This document shows positions 12,507 to 12,792 of a stretch of 12,792 bases of DNA, in pieces; position 1 is the stretch's first letter; every line of letters begins with the position of its first letter. The DNA is from DASUHT01 sp038230835 (lineage in GTDB: Bacteria; Actinomycetota; Thermoleophilia; Gaiellales; JAICJC01): the NCBI GenBank assembly GCA_038230835.1, contig JBBRMM010000037.1, positions 1 through 12,792 on the forward strand, written 5' to 3'. The translations under genes and the position numbers were made by a program. A model generated the notes under the pieces. That model was not told the DNA's origin. It was given only the letters and a program-made list of their open reading frames with translations, and searched no databases.

Positions 12507-12529
12507 CTCGGTGGCGTTCCTCCACCGAG
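12507..12529 (+). terminator. 8-bp stem-loop right after the 11996 gene
   Basis: CTCGGTGG (12507-12514) and CCACCGAG (12522-12529) pair perfectly around a 7-base loop, beginning two bases after the TAG of the preceding gene. GTGTTCGT follows, a poor U-tract. Position and stem quality make a terminator likely. Confidence 0.55.
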
Positions 12530-12629
12530 GTGTTCGTCCACGAGGCAGCGGCCACTGCGGTCGGGAGACGGCGCGACTGGTGGCCCCCGGCCGACGCGGA
12601 TCTTGGTGGGTCAAGTGGGTGAGCTCGCC

Positions 12630-12792
12630 GTGAGCGGGTTCTCGCAGCAGCTGATCGAGCGGTCCGGCTACGAGGCGACGGGGTTCGCCGAGGTGTACGA
12701 CGAGCACCGCCCCAGCCCCCCAAGCGTTGTGCGGGAGGTGCTTGTGCGTTGCGCCGGCGCCGGGCGGCCGCGGCTGGTGATCGACCTGGGCA
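12630..12792 (+). CDS. Class I SAM-dependent methyltransferase, N-terminal part (runs off the window)
   Basis: From GTG 12630 the frame stays open to the last base, giving 54 residues: MSGFSQQLIERSGYEATGFA, EVYDEHRPSPPSVVREVLVR, then a short linker and RPRLVIDLG. Phe-Ala-x-x-Tyr-Asp-x-x-Arg-Pro and the closing L-V-I-D-L-G are the typical opening and motif I (start of the SAM-binding G-x-G loop) of UbiE/Methyltransf_11-like enzymes. In-frame GTGs at 12606 and 12615 are alternative starts; 12630 has GGTGAG six bases upstream. The methylated substrate cannot be told from this part. The terminator at 12507-12529 separates it from the preceding gene. Confidence 0.75.
   Translation, partial: MSGFSQQLIERSGYEATGFAEVYDEHRPSPPSVVREVLVRCAGAGRPRLVIDLG

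Noticed and set aside
1..12792. CRISPR arrays, insertion sequences, rRNA, riboswitches
   Set aside because: I saw no regularly spaced repeats, no transposase motifs with flanking inverted repeats, no rRNA-like sequence and no recognisable riboswitch core anywhere in the window.

Overview
The window is GC-rich with mostly G/C-ending codons. It has an actinobacterial look: leaderless-type TANNNT boxes just before start codons, a class III cyclase-AAA-TPR regulator, zinc-ribbon proteins and small one-helix coiled-coil proteins. Soil Actinomycetota, perhaps Thermoleophilia/Solirubrobacterales-like, is my best guess. That is from general family resemblance; there is no rRNA or marker gene to settle it. 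I see no tRNA, rRNA, CRISPR array, intact transposase or prophage gene.

Layout, left to right. (1) 3-368: C-terminal end of a TPR-bearing protein running in from the left. (2) 853-3985: a large class III nucleotide cyclase/AAA ATPase/TPR signalling protein whose last TPR portion is cut off by a one-base frameshift near 3628. (3) 4404-5210: a short-chain dehydrogenase with a good ribosome binding site, a palindromic operator-like site upstream and a 10-bp stem-loop downstream. (4) 5346-5954: a YbjQ-like plus zinc-ribbon protein interrupted by one in-frame amber codon. It is followed by a decayed second zinc ribbon (about 6097-6173) and some 400 bases of apparently empty DNA. (5) 6582/6660-7247: a membrane-anchored coiled-coil protein with three 33-base in-register repeats and no canonical start codon at the beginning of its open frame. 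(6) 7741-8436 (minus): a six-helix DUF4386-like membrane protein. (7) 8746-9312: a coiled-coil protein with two C-terminal membrane helices. (8) 9431-10597 (minus): a secreted GH5-type glycoside hydrolase. (9) 10720-10899: a small leaderless-type ORF. (10) 11007-11765 (minus): a PilZ-domain protein with intact c-di-GMP-binding motifs. (11) 11996-12505: a second one-helix coiled-coil protein, closed by an 8-bp stem-loop. (12) 12630-end: the start of a class I SAM-dependent methyltransferase.

Genes are mostly single units with long spacers, so coding density is low for a bacterium and I see no convincing multi-gene operon. Two themes stand out. One is nucleotide second-messenger signalling: a cyclase domain, and a PilZ receptor next to a secreted glycanase. 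The other is a cluster of lesions between 3.6 and 6.6 kb (frameshift, nonsense codon, broken zinc ribbon, missing start), which suggests either local gene decay or a low-quality assembly. I did not find a clear multi-gene novel system. The most unusual items are the amber-split zinc-ribbon gene, the cyclase with a missing domain junction, the hendecad-repeat protein and the recurring leaderless promoter layout.
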